Source: Spirodela intermedia
Taxonomy: Eukaryota; Streptophyta; Magnoliopsida; Alismatales; Araceae
Direction: 5' to 3'
DNA: 64,000 bases
Assembly: GCA_902729315.2 (NCBI GenBank)
Contig: LR746265.1
Span: forward strand, 4,444,892 to 4,508,891
The notes under the pieces are model-generated. The model was not told where the DNA came from, searched no databases, and saw only the letters and a list, made by a program, of their open reading frames with translations. Both the position numbers and the translations under genes were made by a program. This document shows, piece by piece, positions 1 through 11,392 of the stretch; the first letter of the stretch is position 1; the number at the start of each line of letters is the position of its first letter.

Positions 1-2852
1 CATGAAAGTGCTGCATCCCGCAAAAAGCTACGCAAGGTCTTATTTAGGAGAGAGAAGAAACTACACAAAAGAGAAGAATCATTTCAAAGGGCCTTTTTTG
101 TTGCATGTACCATGACAAAAGTTGATGTGGCTTGGCAAGATGGAACTAAAGAATTTGGCGTGGATGCTAAGTCTCTCATTCCAATACAAAACCCAGGGGA
201 TCACGAATTCTTTCCTGAACAGTATGTGGCAGAGCAAGCTTCCAATGAAAGTGATGATTCTTATGAAGTGAAACGTCTAGGAGTTGTTAAAAGTATCAAT
301 GCAAAAGAAAGAACCGCATGTGTGAGATGGCTCAAGCCTGTTTCAAGGCCTGAAGACCTTCAGGAATTTGATAATGAGGAAGTGGTTAGCGTATACGAAC
401 TTGCCGAGCATCCAGACTATGACTATTGCTATGGTGACCTTGTTGTTCGTCTTTCCCCACCATCAATCTCTGCTGATGGTCACATTTCTGAAGATCCTGT
501 GGGTGAGAAAGATCATTCCGATATGCCAAAAGATACTGATCAAATGGATCAAAACAAACTGGAATGTGAGGTGAATGAGACATTTCAGGATGAAGCTGAT
601 ATGAACTTTTCAAGTTTATCATGGGTTGGGCATGTAACTGGTCTGCATGATGGTGGCATTGAAGTCACATGGGCTGATGGAATGATCTCAAAAGTATGTA
701 GACATTCATGAATTAAACTTTGACATCTTCAACATCTCTCGTTGATTTCATTATTGCACAAAACTGAACAAAATAATGAAAGATTAAATTGACGAATTAA
801 TTTATGGTGATTTCCCAGGTGGGTCCCCAGGCAATTTATGTCGTTGGTCGAGAAGATGGCGAATCATTCAATGGGGGAAGTGAAATCAGTGATGATGGTG
901 CTAGCTGGGAAACGGTTGAAGAAAATGACATGGCTACCCTTGATGTTGCTTATGAGGTGGTTCAACATTCATGCTATGTTATTCTCGTCTAGCTTCATAT
1001 TTACCTTTTTATTGCTTTTTGTGAGGCGCATCTAATGATTTGTGTCAATGCTTGATCAGGATGCTGATGATCAACCGCCCACCAAGAACAATGTTGATGG
1101 GGGAAATGGCTCCACAAATACTAGTGATCATATTAATCCTGTACGAAATGAACCCTTGTCTGTTTTTCATGCTACTCTCGGCATTTTTACAAGGATAATC
1201 ACTGATTTATTCCCACAGGGGAGGAAAGAAAGGGAACCCTCACTTTCAGATGAAGATGCTATAGTGAATATTGAGTCTCATGATAATCATGAATCACCTA
1301 TGAGAGATAGTGCCTGTGGCGAACCTAACTCTCAGGAATCCGACGTACTGGATGGCCAACGTGCACAGAACTCTGGAGAAAATGGAGAAGTAGACAGTAG
1401 TTTATCTGTGGCAGCGGGAATTCTAGTGAAAATGGGGAACAGTCTAGGTGATGACATCCCAGAGGAAATGGATGTTGACAGCAATTTTCAAAGAGTTTGT
1501 GATGAGCATGGCTCATGTAGCTTTAAACACTTTGATATTGCAAAGGAACCCTTGGACCATCATTTCTTTGGTGGAACTGAACAGGTAAAGGCAATTATTT
1601 GCTTCGTCAATTTTCTTCTGGTGCAGGCACAGCCATTTGCATATTATTTGTTGGAAAAATGCATCTTTGGAATGCGTTATCTATTTTATTAATTTCATTT
1701 CAGGTGCTTTGTGGAAGGAAATGGACGAAGAAGGTTCAGAAGGAATGGAGCATCCTCGAGAAGAATCTGCCTGGTGTGTACAATCACATTTCAGGGATGA
1801 TTTTACAATCTAGGTTTACATACACGCCCTGTGAAAGATCCCTAAAACCCACTCGCTCTTCTGATCTCCATACAGATGCGATTTTTGTCAGAGTGTTTGA
1901 GGATCGTATGGATCTCCTGAGGGCTGTTATCGTCGGGGCATGTGGAACTCCATATCAGGACGGCCTCTTCTTCTTTGACTTTTTCCTTCCCTCCGAGTAC
2001 CCTCAAGTTCCGCCGGTACACCCTTAATGCCTTATCAATTTCTTCGTGTTACAGCATACTATCATTCGGGAAACGTAGCGCTGATATCAATGGTTTTTTT
2101 TTTTTTTTTTTTTTTTTTCATCTACTAAAAACTTATAGAGTTAGTTCTTCCCATTTGCAGTCAGCGTACTATCATTCCGGAGGCTTGCGTATAAATCCTA
2201 ACCTGTACGAGGAAGGTAAAGTCTGCCTTAGCCTGCTGAACACCTGGACGGGCAAAGGAAACGAAGTTTGGGACCCAAATTCATCAAGCATACTTCAGGT
2301 CTTGGTGTCCATTCAAGGTCTGGTGCTCAATTCTCGGCCATACTTCAATGAAGCCGGCTATGAGAAGCAGGTTGGGACTGCCGAAGGAGAGAAGAACTCT
2401 TACCCATACAACGAGAACACCTACTTGCTCAACTTGAGATCAATGCTCTATCTCCTGCGAAGACCACCTATGGTAATATATATACACATATTTAATTTTA
2501 AATGCATGAAAATTTTATGAGCACTCTGGTTTATGCTTTCAGTGAGCAACTTGATGATTATTCTTGTTATGAGACTTGACAATCTCCGGAAAATATGCAG
2601 CATTTCGAGGATTTTGTCAGAGATCATTTCCGCAGTCGGGGACCTTACATTCTGAAAGCCTGTGATGCGTACATGAACGGCTGCCCCGTTGGCTCACTGA
2701 CCAAGGACGCGTGCATGACTACGAAGAGCAATGAGCACTCCTCCGTGGGTTTCAAGCTGATGCTGGCCAAGATCACCCCGAAGCTGTTCACGGTTCTCAG
2801 TGATGCTGGAGCAGACTGCACGGAGTTCAAACACCTCTCCGGATCCTCCTAG
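1..2852 (+). CDS. PHO2: PHO2/UBC24-like ubiquitin-conjugating enzyme E2, 5' partial
   Basis: Large E2 of the UBE2O/UBC23-24 family; in plants PHO2 ubiquitinates phosphate transporters and PHO1 in endomembranes to limit phosphate uptake. Exons: 1-693, 819-956, 1060-1584, 1704-1773, 1876-2015, 2161-2472, 2601-2852 (stop TAG). The frame is open from base 1, so the N-terminus lies outside the window; 709 residues are visible. The first part holds SH3-like/tudor-like repeats (VDVAWQDGT, then VTWADG across exons 1-2), then an acidic linker, then the UBC fold. The catalytic Cys is in GKVCLSLLNTW, codon 2224-2226. The C-terminal tail (KACDAYM, VGFKLMLAKI) resembles PHO2 more than UBC23, from memory of the family. 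Intron 4 (1774-1875) is 102 nt with no stop. The miR399 sites expected in a PHO2 5' UTR would lie upstream and cannot be checked. UBC23 is the alternative name. Confidence 0.88.
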
Positions 2853-3059
2853 CTAGAGATCCTCCTCATGGCGTCCCATGCCCATCTGTCTGCATTTTTA
2901 AAGATGTCGATGGCCGATTCCATGGTTCCCACGCCCATCTGATCAACTGTATTTTATCAGCCCATTGTTCGCTTCCAACCCAAGAAATTTCTCCCCAAGT
3001 TTCATTCATTTGCCCGGAAATTCTGCCAACTGTTCATACAAGAGTTGAAGGAACGTATC

Positions 3060-5076
3060 TCATCCTAAACTAGCAGTGCGCACATCTTCTTGCTCTGGAT
3101 CTTCGTCATTCAGCCTGATCTCCACCAGTTGAATGCTTCCCTGCAGCTTTGAGGCCTTGGACGGGGGCATGAAGGAGAAGGCATCCACAAGCTTCGTGCA
3201 CTTCCATCCCCATTTCGCCATCAAGTACTCGATCAGATGATGCCCACTGAACAATCAACCCCAACACTTTGAATTTCTTCCGTTCGGAAACCAATCCAAC
3301 GCCAGGCTGAAGGAATAGTAATTAATACCTCCGGTTGTGGTAAGCGGTTATGAAGACACATCCGGCTGTGGAGCTCCGCATGAGGAGGGCGGTCACCGTC
3401 GCAAAGAGGTCGTCGAAATCTTGGAAACATCAAATTCTCATTCGATATCGGAAAATGGAGATGAATGAGATATTAGAGTTGGGGGGAATTATGGGCAATG
3501 ATCTTACCAGAGTTATCATAGAGCACGTCGGCCCCCAGCACAAACCTGGGCTTCAGGCTAAGCAGAGGAGCATCCCATTCCCCCCAAGTGAGCCCCAGGA
3601 TCTACAAAACTGATAGAGTGATGATGGTATGTGGATGGAGGCCAAGGAGAAGCTCGCGACTGCTCTCAAGCCCTTTCTGATGGCGCGTACCTTGCAATTT
3701 AGTCCGTTGATGCTGCAGGTTCTTCTCATGTTATCCAGAACCTGCGCAGAAAAACCAGGAACTCTTTGAGAATAATGAAATTAATTGTTCCAATGATTGA
3801 TAATAAATGATTTGTTGCACCTCTAGGTTGCTTGAGTCGTCGGTCAAAGTCACATCTGCTCCCACTTTGGCAGCCGCAAGGCCTGGCAAGGCAGTCCCTG
3901 CCCCAAGCTGCTCCACTCCGGAAGATCATCATAGGGTTAAAGATTTTTTTATTTCTTATTTCTAACCAATTTCTTGTCTTGAAATGGTCCGAGCAAAAGA
4001 GGAATAATTTTGCTAAAAGCGTTAATTTAGTCCATGAAAATTTAAAATGGGTTTCAAGAGAAATCACTCTTTTGTTAGAACATGTTCTTGCCGCTAATTA
4101 AATGAATGTTGTTGGAAATGGACTAGCTCTCCACAGACTTGAATCAACTACGCCCTTGAGAGAACTGGGTCTTCTATGAACATGAACATGCTTCAGGATG
4201 GTAAGTTTTTCGTGGACATCAGATCGTGATCATGCAACCATGATTTATAATGTACAGGCATCCATCTTGTTACATACACTTCGGGAAAAAGATAATTAAT
4301 ATCAGAAAATACCTCTACCACAGGTTCATTCAAGAAACGCGATCTCTGCTGCCACACGTACTCGGCAAGAACAATGGCGCAGGGCCAAACAAACATTCCA
4401 TACTCCTCTTGGATGTTCTATGAGAGCAAAGGAATTTATCTTCAGAGAATTCGTATTCCATTGGCACCAAGAAACGATACAAGAGAATGAAATCGGGATT
4501 GGGACTTTCTGGGCCTTGAGGACGACGGAGCTCAACTCAGAAGATCTCAGGGAGGGAGGTTTTCGATCAGTGACAAATTTAATGGGGGGAACGGGTAGAG
4601 CTCTCCGCCACTTACTTGAGAAAGAACCCACAACCGTTTCCAGGATCCTCCATTTCTAATGGCCAAGTTCTGGATGAATAGACCAAGCAGGCCGGCGATA
4701 TAATAATTCGGATATCCCTGAGGAGATGGCTCATTTTTCTAACTACTTTCGCTGGCGTCAGACGGGGGGGGGGGGAACGAGGGCGAGGCACAAGCTCTGG
4801 CGGCAGATGGGGGCGGAATGTGAGAAGAGTTGGGGATCGTGACAGAATATCAATCAGAGACGGGTATCAGTTCCCTTGTTCTGGTACCTCAACGATATCG
4901 ATGGAGAAATCGCAATCGGAGGAGGGATCGTTGCTATCAGAGAAGTTGTGCCGAGAAATTTTGGTCATCCTGTTTTGGGAAGTTGGCGGAACGACAGCCC
5001 CAGACACGGCTGACGTTGCAGTCGTGAAGCTCGGCGGAGAGGTGACGTCTTCCTCTCCCTCCTCTACATCCGCCAT
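3060..5076 (-). CDS. METTL23: METTL23-like protein methyltransferase
   Basis: Class I SAM-dependent methyltransferase of the METTL21/23 family; the animal homologue methylates histone or other protein residues, and the plant substrate is not known to me. Exons on the minus strand: 5076-4888, 4417-4313, 3907-3821, 3741-3691, 3601-3508, 3419-3329, 3246-3060 (stop TGA), giving 267 aa. Visible motifs: EEYGMFVWPCAIVLAEYVW, motif I VVELGAGTALPGL, the acidic loop LTDDSS, LGADVLYD, and the C-terminal SGHHLIEYLMAKWG. I chose the ATG at 5076 (MADVEEGEED) because its context is strong (A at -3, G at +4). In-frame alternatives are 5121 and 4968; the latter, MTKISRHNFS, is where family similarity begins. 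It converges with the E2 gene, with 207 bp between the stops. Confidence 0.85.
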
Positions 5077-5121
5077 TGTTGGGCGGCCTTCCTCCTCGGG
5101 TACCAGCGGTCGAAGTCCCAT

Positions 5122-5230
5122 AATGGAGAAGAAACCCCGAGGGGGGCTGCATACTTATATCAAACCTTCTTTTTTATATTTATTTACTAATGTACCCCTA
5201 TTCAAGATCAACATTTTTTTTAACATAAGA
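5122..5230. other. Upstream region of the METTL23-like gene
   Basis: AT-rich tract upstream of the methyltransferase, truncated by the retroelement remnant that begins about 155 bp from the chosen ATG. Promoter elements may therefore lie within transposon-derived sequence. No clear TATA box was assigned. Confidence 0.3.
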
Positions 5231-7530
5231 TGTATGAGCCTAATGGGCCTTTTGTATTCTCTCTCTCTCCCTCTCTCTCTATATATACATCTATACATAC
5301 ATAGGGTAGAGGACTCTCTCTCCTCATTCTCTGTTTACGCTTCATGCTTCAGACCAATAGCCCCCTCTCTCCCTATATACATAGGGGGCACGTCATTGGC
5401 CCACTCTCTCATCCTACCCCTCCTCTCCCTCAGTGCTGATGCCACCAGTATCTCCTCGATTGGGGATGCTAAGGTTTGCCACTTGGTTAGTCTTTTGTCC
5501 CCATAGCTACCTCAGTGCCCTCCACCCTTCTCTTGAATATTTTTGTGACACAAGTCAATAGTCTCGTATAAGTATTTCATGGGACAAATTATATATAATA
5601 GGTGACAAGCTTCAAGTACTTTATCCATATGATAAGTTGTGATCTATCACTAAGGATCCTTTTGAAGAGAAGAGTGGCAAATATGATGAATGATGTATGA
5701 TAGACTCAATCGTTATTTTTTAGATGTTCAAGAAATGACGACTGAGTTTATCATACAACATTTATTATATTTGTCACTTTGTTTCTTATAACCAACTTTA
5801 CTCTATTTTGTACATTTACTTTAATACTTACCTCCGAGTTAATACCAAAGATGTATTTAAAGGCTATGTAGGTACATGAGTAAAAATCGACTATGGATTT
5901 AAAGTACAATGTCCTGATCACATGTAAAATATGAGAGTTAATTCTTCATTATAAGGATATTAATATTGTCATTTGTAAGTGGGTGTTTATACAATAGTAT
6001 TCTTTGCAAGGTAATATTATTCGGCACAAAGCAAGTCTTATAGTTTGGGGCTTCTTTAAATGGCAAAAGCACATTGAGAGATGAAAGCTAGGGGAGCGAA
6101 ATATATGGTGTTAATTAGTATGACATTTTGTTTAGTTGTTCACCTCAACTTCATTTATGTACTATTCTCTTTAGCTTTCAATTAAGAGTAGACGCTCATA
6201 CAATTTGACATCTTTAATGACTTTACGATGACTTGACCCAACAAGTCTTAACGGAATAACTTCTAAGGTATGCTACTCAATAGGAGTTATCTTAGTTATG
6301 ACTTCTTAAATTGGCTATTTATGGACTTAAACAAAGTCTTGGATATAGTTTGTCAAGTTTAGTTAGATATTGACAATTCATGAGTTCACTATGTGCATAG
6401 TGTACCTTATTGTCTTCCACAAATAGATTGTTACTAAGAATATTATTCTAATAGTTTATGTTGATGACATCCTTCTCACAAGTAATGACATAGTTGATAA
6501 CATAGATCAAAGTTTATCTACATAAGCACTTTGTCACTAGAAATATGGGTAAACTTCACTACTTTTTTAGAGATCAAGTTCGACTATTAGCATAGATGAA
6601 TGATTTTGTCTCATTGCAAATATGTGCTGAATTTGTTGGAAAACATTGGTATCTTAAGATGTAAACTTGAGTTATCATTGATTGGTTCAAGACCTTATTT
6701 ATGAGACACCACCTCTCCTCTCCTTGAGGATGCCAATTGGTATCGATGACTGATCTAGAAGTTAATCTACTTGACAATTACTTGCCCCGACATTGTTCAC
6801 ACTAATTAGGAGTATTACGAGTGTTTACATATGTAAAACATACTCCAGGATGAGACCTAATATATCAGTGACATGGACATCTCCAAGTTGAGGTTTACTT
6901 AAATTTTGACTATTTATGTGACAAGGGTGATCACAAATTTACATCTGAGTCTTGCACTTAGAGAAAATTTTGTCATTTGGCCGTAGTAAGAAACAAAACG
7001 TTGTCTTTTGCTTTAGTGCTGAAACTGAATATAAAATTATGGTAGATACGACATATGAAATGAGATTGATACATTCACTTTTTCAAAAGTTATTTTCTTT
7101 AACATGTACTCCTATGTTTATGCATTATGACAATTAAGTGACAATTTTCATCACAAGTAACCCAACATTTCATCAGTGTGCAAAGCATATTGAGGTGGAT
7201 TGCCACTATATCTATGATAAAGTACTCAAATAACTAATCAGATCAACTAATGGATTGTTACAAAATACTCTTTGTATCAAGTTGAAAATGTTGGATATCT
7301 ACTCTCTAACTTCAGGGTGAGTATGAGTGGGTCAAATGAGTTGTATGGGCCTAATGGGCCTATATACACAGGGTAGATGGCTATCTCTCATTCCTTCTTT
7401 ATGGTTCACTCAAGTGAAAATTTGATTAGAGGATTGCAACTACAATCAAACATGATTCCTTCTTTACGCTTCACTCTAGTTGTTACTCTCTTAAGAGTAA
7501 CAACTACAATCGAACATGATTGCATCTGTC
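5231..7530 (+). mobile_element. Degenerate Ty1/copia LTR retrotransposon remnant
   Basis: Reverse-transcriptase signatures survive in broken frames: IYGLKQSLG near 6322 and VYVDDILLTSND near 6456. An RNase H piece with KKQNVV and SAETEYKIM lies at about 6970-7040, followed by ITSNPTFHQ and KHIEVDCHYI near 7150-7210. Similar segments beginning TGTATG.GCCTAATGGGCC occur at 5231 and 7342 and continue with GGGTAGA and CT-rich stretches, consistent with the starts of the 5' and 3' LTRs. Only about 2.1 kb separates them, so much of gag and integrase has been lost. Many stops and frameshifts make it inactive. The LTR ends and target-site duplication could not be placed confidently. Confidence 0.75.
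7479..7504. repeat. Perfect 11-bp inverted repeat in copia 3' LTR region
   Basis: GTTGTTACTCT is followed by a 4-nt loop and then its exact reverse complement. A direct repeat of CAACTACAATC.AACATGATT flanks it (about 7438 and 7501). It lies in the presumed 3' LTR and may be a hairpin or a relic of internal duplication. Confidence 0.6.
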
Positions 7531-7946
7531 CAACAAAAGGCCTCTCATGTCATAAAAAATAATAAGCTTATACATGTGGCTCAACTCATTTATCAGTGAA
7601 AAATTTGCCATCCAACACTAGTGAAAATTTTAGAGGTAAATTTTGTAGAAAATTTAATATTTTAATGTACATCTTGATGCATCAACAACACATCTAACTT
7701 GAATTTGGTCTTTAATGACATCATGTTATCTGAATCAACAGCCAATTATTGAATTTAATGTTCACGAATAAATATGTAAAAAAAATATTAAAATATATCT
7801 CTGAGTAGTTAATTTATCATTATATTTACTCTAATTGAGGTTGCCATTAATTTTTCTCAAAGATGCCGTCGATAGGTGGGTATAGGGCTCGACTTGGTTA
7901 GCAACCGGACCAGCTTTAAATAAACTTTTTTATTTCGCCCATATAG

Positions 7947-7987
<41 letters not shown>

Positions 7988-9117
7988 ATCGCTATTTTAG
8001 ATTAGTACAAGTTTTATAGGATTCGGGCCAGACTTCATTTCCTGGGCGTTTGTTTCCCATGGCTCTGTTGTCCGTAATCCCCGGCACCGCCTCCTTCTGG
8101 AAGGTCATCCTCTAATGGCGATCGAGTACAACGTGAGACGATATCCTGTTAACCACGTAATGCCCCCACGCTCCGCCGTGGAAGATGCTCCGCCACGAGT
8201 TCCGCACTCCACGTTCCCAGTTTCATTCGGACAAGATACCCGGCCCGCAAGGGACGGCGGCCGCCGCTGGTCTTTCCATGCAAAACAATTTAGGTGATGA
8301 AAATCCGGCAGCCACTGGGGTTGCTGAGGAAGATCGGAAAATCTCTCTCAGGCTGAAGTCTACAGGGAAAGATGAGGAGCTCACCAATATCGTGCCGAAG
8401 CTTCGACGGATGAACATGGCGTGGACAGGTGCCGGCCACCGCCGTAACGGCGCGGTGACTCCTCTTCAACAGGCTGAGTTCTCAGATACCTGACTCCTTC
8501 TCCCCCGGTTTGCGAGGAGTCATTTCTTGAGGAACTGGCTTTCGGTTAGCCCGGATTGACCGCCAATGCAGGATAAATTCTTATAATATCGAGCATTGTT
8601 GCGTCGTGTATTGGCCGGCGTACGGTGGTTAAACACATAATTAAGAACAATCAACGACGTCATCTCTTCTCTAAATCGTAGACAGTTCGCCGCGGCGGGG
8701 CGATGCAAAGGACCTGGCTTTCTCGTAGGGTGAAACCGAAGCAATCTGCGGTGATTCCGGCCGGAATTGGTCGGTCCACGGCGGCCCATGCTGCAGATCC
8801 ACCGATGTTGTTTCTGTTCCGCTTCCTCCCCGTTTAGATGAAATAGGAAAGATTCAATGCTAACTGCCGTGGGGGTTGCTCCGACCAAACTCGCGGGGGA
8901 TGCTTCCCTTTTGTCGGACAATCCCGATACTCCTCTGTGTCAGCCTTCTGGATGGCTCTTGCCGTGGAAATGGGAGACGACCGGAAGTTCCTGCCCCCAA
9001 AAGGATTAAGTCAGAGGAGATCCCACGAGGTAGTCGTTCGACCAACCGTCGTCAACAAGGTTGAGACCACATTGTAGCGTGAACTTATTAATTACGTAGA
9101 TAAGAGATGGGTATATA
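7531..9117. other. Spacer with GC-rich segment, no recognised gene
   Basis: AT-rich sequence runs to about 7860, then a (CT)n microsatellite at 7948-7985, then about 1 kb of GC-richer DNA. Open frames here include 8185-8493 (+, 102 codons), 8520-8921 (-, 133 codons) and 8857-9009 (+, about 50 codons). None shows a motif I recognise and none joins to a neighbour by convincing splice sites. It could be a decayed gene or a long non-coding transcript. Confidence 0.3.
7948..7985. repeat. (CT)n microsatellite
   Basis: About 19 uninterrupted CT units in the spacer, preceding the GC-rich segment. Confidence 0.95.
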
Positions 9118-9124
9118 GATCGAC

Positions 9125-9153
9125 GAGAGAGAGAGATAGAGAGAGAGAGAGAA
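9125..9153. repeat. (GA)n microsatellite, interrupted
   Basis: GA repeat with single-base interruptions, about 170 bp upstream of the TATA-like box of the UPF0496 gene. GAGA-type tracts near plant promoters can bind BBR/BPC factors; that role is inference here. Confidence 0.85.
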
Positions 9154-9326
9154 AGAGGTGGTGCCATGCCGTGTGGCCGTTCATCTGCGGAGCTTCAGTT
9201 TAGAGAGAAAACCGTGCAAAGAAGACCAAGAAACCAGGTGAGGGGAAGCGCGTGACGTGTGTCGGGGCCAATAATATCCAGATGGAATGAGCCATTGCTT
9301 CCTTCTCCTCCCCGGCCCCTTGCCAC

Positions 9327-9333
9327 TATAAAT
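9327..9333 (+). promoter_or_regulatory. TATA box candidate of the UPF0496 gene
   Basis: TATAAAT inside CCACTATAAATCCC, about 190 bp before the short upstream ORF and 545 bp before the chosen start. Transcription would be expected to start near 9360. Confidence 0.5.
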
Positions 9334-9517
9334 CCCACAGCGATCTTCTTGCCCCCTCTTCTCTCCTTTCCACAACAGCCGCCATATCTGCATCCACTTT
9401 GGTGCCCTTTGGTCTGCGTTTGATCCCTGGTAGAGCTCCGTATGTGTTCATAGGTTAAGACCATAGGTAGGTGCGGCCCTGCTTTGATCTTCGTTTCAGG
9501 AATCAGAGCTGGTGGGC

Positions 9518-9769
9518 ATGAGGAGGGAAGAAGGTGAGTCTCTTCTGTTGCACTCCTCGGTTGTTTTCACGCTGTCGATGTTGATCATGGAGGATGGTGC
9601 GCAAGGATCCCCTTTGTCGATCAGTTCGTCATATCTGAGAGTCAACAAGAGTCTAGTTTTTTCAGATTCCACAGTCGTTTTCTGATTTAATGAAGCGCAC
9701 GCTTGTTCTGCCACATCCGAAAGTAACATCCATCACTTTTTTCTGCGTCAGTATCTTCTTCTTCTTCTT

Positions 9770-9800
<31 letters not shown>

Positions 9801-9823
9801 TTTTTACTCTTCTAGATGCCTGA
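9518..9823 (+). promoter_or_regulatory. Candidate 5' UTR intron and split uORF
   Basis: A strong donor (AAG followed by GTGAGT, at 9534) pairs with an acceptor after a long TTC tract (TCTAG, ending 9815). If spliced, an ATG at 9518-9520 opens a seven-codon frame (MRREEDA) that crosses the junction and stops at TGA 9821-9823, just upstream of the main start. This could reduce translation of the main ORF. Splicing is inferred only from the consensus sites. Confidence 0.45.
9754..9799 (+). repeat. (TTC)n microsatellite serving as polypyrimidine tract
   Basis: About 15 TTC units end roughly 15 nt before the candidate 3' splice site at 9814-9815, so a variable repeat would form the splicing polypyrimidine tract. 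Confidence 0.9.
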
Positions 9824-9873
9824 GCTCCGGCCGGTTGCTCCTTGATCTTATTCTCCTTCATGGTAGCAGCAGC

Positions 9874-10992
9874 ATGCCGACCACGATCAACTTGAGCGAG
9901 GAGTACAGGGAGGTCATCCGGACGCAGTCCTACGAGGAAGTCTACGCCCAGATTCACCGCCACTTGCGGCAGTGCATTGCCCACTCCTACGCCTCCTCAC
10001 CCCCGCAGCCGCAGGAAGACGAGAACTTCACAACCGCGCGTACCGCCCCTCAGACCTTGAGGCCCACTTCTTCTCCCGTTTCTTCCCTCTCATCACCTTT
10101 CTTTTGTTACTCCTCTCTCCCGCAACACCTTCTGGAGCCCCACGACCAAGAGGCCCTCTTGGCCTCGGTGCACGACCCCGATCTCCATGGCCTTTTCATC
10201 GACTATTTCAACGCCAGCTTGGAGGCCTGCAACATCTGCGGCACTCTCCTCTGGTCCATCGAGCAGCTCCGCCGCGACCACGGTAGCGTGCAGAGGCTGT
10301 TCAACCACGTCGTCGACAGGGCTGACCTCGCCTCCTACGTCGAGCTGCAGAATCCGCTGTTCGCCCTGAAGACCGTGCATTTCGACCGCATCCATGGCCT
10401 ATACCAGTCGCTCATCCGGCGGCTCACGCTCGCTCGCGACAGAATCCTGAGGAGGGCGCAGCTCCTTCGACTCGTCAAGAAGGCGTCGGGTTTCGCCTTG
10501 GTGGCGGCGTGTGGCGCACTGGCAACCGCCGTCCTGGTGCTGGCGGCGCAGGCGGCCGTGGTCCTGGTGGTGGCCGGAGTGCCGGCCATGGTATTCCCGT
10601 TCTCGGCTTGGGTGCGGCGGAGGACACGACCGTGGCGGGCCCACCGGCTTGTGCGGCTGGCAGCGCAGCTGGACTCGGCGGCCCGGGGGGCGTATATCAT
10701 GAGCCGAGACATGGAGACGATCAGCAGGATGGTGACGCGGCTGCACGACGAGGTGGAGCACGAGAAGGGCGTACTCAGACTGTTCCTTCGGAGAAGAGAG
10801 CGCTTCGTGCAGGTGGAAGCCGCAGAGGGGAGTGGCGGTGGCGGCGGAGGGCTTGCACAGCAGCTGGAGGAGCTCGAGGAGCACGTCTACTGGTGTCTGC
10901 TCACCATCAAACGGACTAGGGGGCTCGTCGCACAGGAAGTAATTGACGGTGCATCTCCGCCGCGGACGGTCCCTGGGAGGCCGAGTCGTTAG
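9874..10992 (+). CDS. UPF0496 (DUF677, At14a-like) membrane protein
   Basis: Plant-specific UPF0496 protein of 372 aa; At14a-like members are linked to plasma-membrane/cytoskeleton connection, but the biochemical role is unclear. The N-terminus INLSEEYREVIRTQSYEEV is the family hallmark. Helical and coiled-coil segments follow (SLIRRLTLARDRILRRAQLL), then a paired hydrophobic stretch at about residues 206-246 (GFALVAACGALATAVLVLA and AVVLVVAGVPAMVF), then a C-terminal coiled coil (LAQQLEELEEHVYWCL) and a Gly run. Start chosen at ATG 9874 because homology begins there; the frame is open upstream without another ATG that resembles the family. The coding exon is single and strongly GC-rich. The stop at 10990-10992 is followed by a (CT)n tract at 11153-11189. 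Confidence 0.85.
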   Translation: MPTTINLSEEYREVIRTQSYEEVYAQIHRHLRQCIAHSYASSPPQPQEDENFTTARTAPQTLRPTSSPVSSLSSPFFCYSSLPQHLLEPHDQEALLASVHDPDLHGLFIDYFNASLEACNICGTLLWSIEQLRRDHGSVQRLFNHVVDRADLASYVELQNPLFALKTVHFDRIHGLYQSLIRRLTLARDRILRRAQLLRLVKKASGFALVAACGALATAVLVLAAQAAVVLVVAGVPAMVFPFSAWVRRRTRPWRAHRLVRLAAQLDSAARGAYIMSRDMETISRMVTRLHDEVEHEKGVLRLFLRRRERFVQVEAAEGSGGGGGGLAQQLEELEEHVYWCLLTIKRTRGLVAQEVIDGASPPRTVPGRPSR

Positions 10993-11151
10993 ATCGTTCG
11001 AGACTAATTTTGTTCGTTGTTCATTATTATGATTATGCCTGGTATTGATAAAGAACTTTCGTCAGAACTTTCACGCCACTTCGATTCCCGGAAGCTTATT
11101 CACTGCTGAGCGATCTCTGAGAGGTGGTCCGGAAGCTTCCTCTTCCCAGCT

Positions 11152-11152
<1 letters not shown>

Positions 11153-11189
<37 letters not shown>
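11153..11189. repeat. (CT)n microsatellite between convergent genes
   Basis: About 18 CT units in the 400-bp gap between the convergent UPF0496 and CAD genes. Nothing else was recognised in that gap. Confidence 0.95.
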
Positions 11190-11190
<1 letters not shown>

Positions 11191-11392
11191 ACGTCATCAT
11201 ACCAATATTTAAAATATATCGAGAATTCTCGAAACAACGAAGATTCAGGAGATGGAAAATTGATTGGAAAAGACTAATTCATCGTCGGACACAGCGAAGA
11301 GAAGATGGGTGACCTGGGAGACACCATCCTTCCCTAATTCCCGAGAATATATCTAAGAAAATATTTCGGACAGTAGACTGAAGCAGGGATCC

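Noticed and set aside
1599-2027. Reading 1704-2015 of the E2 as one continuous exon with an extra 34 residues
   Set aside because: The extra block interrupts the conserved UBC start and is bounded by canonical GT and AG, so it was taken as an in-frame intron.
8185-8921. Gene candidates at 8.2-8.9 kb on either strand
   Set aside because: No domain recognised, no convincing exon chain; recorded only as unexplained spacer.
10093-10884. Several 100-160 codon frames on both strands within the UPF0496 gene
   Set aside because: They are alternate-frame shadows of a GC-rich exon; only the plus-strand frame with the NLSEEY start shows family similarity.
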